Source: Saprospiraceae bacterium (GTDB lineage: Bacteria > Bacteroidota > Bacteroidia > Chitinophagales > Saprospiraceae). Taken from it: a stretch of DNA of 64,000 nucleotides. Positions 61,735 through 64,000 of the stretch are shown here, one piece after another. The first letter of the stretch is position 1. Each line of letters starts with the position of its first letter. Under the pieces are notes generated by a model, which saw only the letters and a list, made by a program, of their open reading frames with translations, did not search any database and was not told the DNA's origin. The position numbers and the translations under genes are program-made. The stretch is from positions 86,404-150,403 of the forward strand of contig JABSSL010000001.1 in assembly GCA_013214355.1 (NCBI GenBank), written 5' to 3'.

Positions 61735-62619
61735 TCACTGGGTAATTACTTGAATATTATTGCCACGCATACCAGTATCATAAAGATCTGACTTGGTGTC
61801 TTCTAGCAACTTTAACTTGCGTTTATGCAGAATCACTTTTCTGGCCTGACCTTCTATATACCCTAGCGGAGCGATCTCCTTTCGGTTTTTAAGTTCAAAC
61901 AGCCGGAAAAAGTACTGAAACTCTCCGTCTCGCTGGGTGAACTCTCTTTTGGTACCGATATTATTCGCCGTTAACGTTCCTTCCGGTAACTCAACTGCGA
62001 TATCATTTACGTTATACCAACTGCTATCCTCCAAAATATGAGCATCCGCGTAGTCATTAGAGTACTCAATCAAGGCGGCTAGGTCGGCTGGATCTTCACT
62101 ATTCCACCATCGTCGGACCTTGTCTCCCTCTGGCACAGGTAGGGGCACTTTCAGGAAATGGCACCGAATGATTGGAGTCTCCAGTTGGTATTGCTCTTTG
62201 TTTTTTTCGTAGAACTCTGTTAATTCTGCCTGTGAAATCGTGGAATCTAAGAGTTCTTCCACCAAATACTCTTCGTAGCTATTGCGAATCAAAGAGGCTC
62301 GGTAGTCCCGCACCAATTTGTCGATGTTCAAATCGCTTGGGATGTGCAATTCGGCCTCGTGTAGCACTAAGGCTTCCTTCACCCATTTATCCACGTATGA
62401 ATTCAAAAAACTCAGGCTATCATCGGCTGTGGCTTCTTCTGGAAATAAGCCATCTAACTCCTGGCTATATAAGCTTTTGTTGTAGACCTTAGCCAGCAGA
62501 ATACCTTTTTCATCCATTTCTGTGGATTGGCAGCCTAGCAAAGCCACTGCACCAACAAGCAAGCATTGAATTGGCCATCTACGTGTAATAGCCAACCTCT
62601 TTAATATAGTATCCCCCAT
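61735..62619 (-). CDS. PPIase-family lipoprotein lacking a clear parvulin domain
   Basis: A 294-residue lipoprotein (lipobox ALLGC at about residue 30). The arrangement matches the N-terminal helical region of SurA/PpiC proteins: KVYNKSLYSQELDGLFPE, a VDKWVKEALVLHEAE helix and SLIRNSYEEYLVEELLDSTI. The remaining part resembles a degenerate parvulin fold. In Bacteroidota a protein of this kind is usually encoded between a PpiC-like gene and SurA. It follows the upstream PPIase by 11 bases and is probably part of the same transcript, acting in the periplasm on outer-membrane proteins. Confidence 0.75.
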   Translation of the reverse strand: MGDTILKRLAITRRWPIQCLLVGAVALLGCQSTEMDEKGILLAKVYNKSLYSQELDGLFPEEATADDSLSFLNSYVDKWVKEALVLHEAELHIPSDLNIDKLVRDYRASLIRNSYEEYLVEELLDSTISQAELTEFYEKNKEQYQLETPIIRCHFLKVPLPVPEGDKVRRWWNSEDPADLAALIEYSNDYADAHILEDSSWYNVNDIAVELPEGTLTANNIGTKREFTQRDGEFQYFFRLFELKNRKEIAPLGYIEGQARKVILHKRKLKLLEDTKSDLYDTGMRGNNIQVITQ

Positions 62620-62630
62620 TCGATCTATGC

Positions 62631-64000
62631 TTATTCTTTAATTAAGCTTTCGTACACTTTATCTCGGATCTTTACTTTGTACTCTTTCCGTAAATCTTTA
62701 ATCCATTCGCGCTCCAAATGATCCTGATAATCAGCGACGATGTATCCACGAGCCTCTTTCAAGGATTTATTCGAAGGAGGTATGAGACTCAATACTTTAT
62801 TAAAACTAATGATGTTCGCTTTGTCGTTCACATCTAGCGCCGTTACGGTACCAACTTCCCAACGCAATTTATTTACCTGAGGGTGTCGGCCCTTTTCCAA
62901 TAACTTCTCTTCTACATTAACAATGATCTGATCAGGTGTGTTGAACTTGGCCTTTACTTCTTCGCTAGTATGTGCCACCGCATAATCGCGGATTTCTTTT
63001 GCTTTTGATTCGTATTGCTTGCTAATTCTATAAATCTCTACCTTAGCTCGCTCTCTCCACTTGTACTTACCTTCAATCCCCTTATAAAACTTCTCAAGTC
63101 CAACCGTATCCTGCGAAGCTTTGTCCCACACTAGCATTTTAGTAGCTTCAAAAAGCAATATACCTTCTTGATATTCGCGCATTAAGGCTTTGAAATCAGG
63201 ATTGGTAATCTCTAATTGAGTTTCCTGGTATTTCATCACCTGGTCATCCACAAAGCTATCGTACAGGGTTCTGGCTACTTGTTTGATATCCCCAGAACGA
63301 GCCAAACGCATGCGATCTCTTGAAGAGCGGGTTAAATAATCTCCAAATTCACCAAGCGTTGGCTTGAAGTCCTTTCCGAGGGTAAACAGTGGCTTATCTG
63401 TATCCGAGATTTCAGGCCGCCAACGGAAAGTCAAGAAGTTCTTATCTAAGCCAGACACAAAACTTTCGTAGGTCTCTGTATGCTCACGGTAATTTCCTTG
63501 CTTTTTGATCTCAGCTAACCTTTTAGCTTTAGCAATCGCCAGGCGGCTGTCTTTACTAACTGCCTGCTCTAAACGACTCTTCTCTCGCTCAAAGGGTTGT
63601 ATGCCCGGTCTACTAATTCTTTTAACAATGTGCCATCCCAAGTTACTTTGGAAGGGCTTAGAGTAACTACCATCTTCTTTTAGGGCAAACATAGCCTCTT
63701 CAAACACCTGGGCTACCCGCTTGATTCCAATGAATCCAATGTATCCATTTTTTCCTTTGGTTTTGCTGTCCTCTGAATGCTTTTGTACTAAATCTTCAAA
63801 GGATGTGCCCCCCTTTAAGGCTTGATAGATGCTATCTATTCTGGTTTTTGCGGCCTGTTCATCGCCCGCCTTAGCTCGAATCAACAAATGAGCAACTTCT
63901 ACCTCCCCTAATGCGGGTCGTCTCTCATTTACCCGAACCAAATGATAGCCACTATTGCTACGCACTGGGCCTTGGACCTTCTTCAAATCACCTTCGTAGG
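62631..64000 (-). CDS. PpiC/PpiD-like peptidyl-prolyl isomerase (N-terminus beyond window)
   Basis: The frame is open to the window end at 64000, so the N-terminus is missing; about 456 residues are present. The visible part starts in the end of one parvulin domain (GPVRSNSGYHLVRVNERRP), followed by a complete one: VEVAHLLIRAKAGDEQAAK, GGTSFEDLVQKHSEDSKTKG, NGYIGFIGI and LGWHIVKRIS. The rest is helical and charged. It begins the PPIase operon and overlaps none of its neighbours. Confidence 0.85.
   Translation of the reverse strand, partial: YEGDLKKVQGPVRSNSGYHLVRVNERRPALGEVEVAHLLIRAKAGDEQAAKTRIDSIYQALKGGTSFEDLVQKHSEDSKTKGKNGYIGFIGIKRVAQVFEEAMFALKEDGSYSKPFQSNLGWHIVKRISRPGIQPFEREKSRLEQAVSKDSRLAIAKAKRLAEIKKQGNYREHTETYESFVSGLDKNFLTFRWRPEISDTDKPLFTLGKDFKPTLGEFGDYLTRSSRDRMRLARSGDIKQVARTLYDSFVDDQVMKYQETQLEITNPDFKALMREYQEGILLFEATKMLVWDKASQDTVGLEKFYKGIEGKYKWRERAKVEIYRISKQYESKAKEIRDYAVAHTSEEVKAKFNTPDQIIVNVEEKLLEKGRHPQVNKLRWEVGTVTALDVNDKANIISFNKVLSLIPPSNKSLKEARGYIVADYQDHLEREWIKDLRKEYKVKIRDKVYESLIKE

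Overview
The window looks like a chromosomal segment from a member of the Bacteroidota, most likely the Saprospiria (Lewinella-like); the genus is an inference. The signs are TonB-dependent receptors with N-terminal carboxypeptidase-regulatory-like domains, a very large surface protein with a type-B gliding/T9SS C-terminal domain, several Bacteroidota-typical lipoproteins and small families (GIN/DUF2807, DUF4374, DUF6090, DUF4230), starts without Shine-Dalgarno sequences, and a few TAnnTTTG -7 promoter elements. No rRNA, tRNA, CRISPR array, transposase or phage gene was seen.

Layout. 1-4026: an iron/siderophore uptake operon (TonB receptor tail, frameshifted PKD-DUF4374 lipoprotein, two small membrane proteins resembling DUF3325 and DUF3649, PepSY-TM reductase-like protein). 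4125-12510: FAD oxidoreductase, STAS-like protein, double-FAS1 lipoprotein, a caspase-GH18 fusion, a TPR histidine kinase and a membrane protein. 12747-18489: small lipoprotein, TonB receptor, FtsX-type permease. 18569-20772: an accessory-looking island made of two clusters of a hairpin-rich repeat with 114-bp period, a YiaA-like gene, and an EAD11-like/putAbiC-like gene that I read as a candidate defence protein. 20897-28517: S9D-like peptidase, fatty acid desaturase, then a ThuA-like lipoprotein paired with a cytochrome c/DUF6797/propeller lipoprotein. 28598-32383: metallopeptidase-like/VWA protein plus MoxR ATPase pair, facing an unrecognised helical-repeat protein. 32399-42183: FabG-like reductase, hydrolase, HAD phosphatase, TonB receptor, sodium:solute symporter, a KAS III homologue lacking two catalytic residues, and an acyl-CoA synthetase. 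42275-49094: DUF6090 protein, outer-membrane barrel, T9SS type-B protein, and a PadR regulator translationally coupled to an FtsX permease. 49129-55484: a kinase-like orphan, methyltransferase, GIN-domain lipoprotein, RuvC, flippase-like protein, DUF3108 and DUF4230 proteins. 55925-59982: two consecutive POT peptide transporters and a small membrane protein. 60153-64000: three periplasmic SurA/PpiC-type genes on the minus strand, the first of them cut by the window end.

Functional picture. Most of the window serves the cell envelope: nutrient import (TonB receptors, POT, SSS), outer-membrane protein folding (PPIases), secreted lipoproteins, and lipid metabolism. The parts most worth a second look are the repeat/EAD11-Abi island (18569-20772), the caspase-GH18 fusion (7108-9186), the degenerate KAS III (39624-40613), the kinase-like orphan (49129-50193), and two unrelated intergenic sites that share the same 29-bp palindromic core inside different, also palindromic, outer arms.
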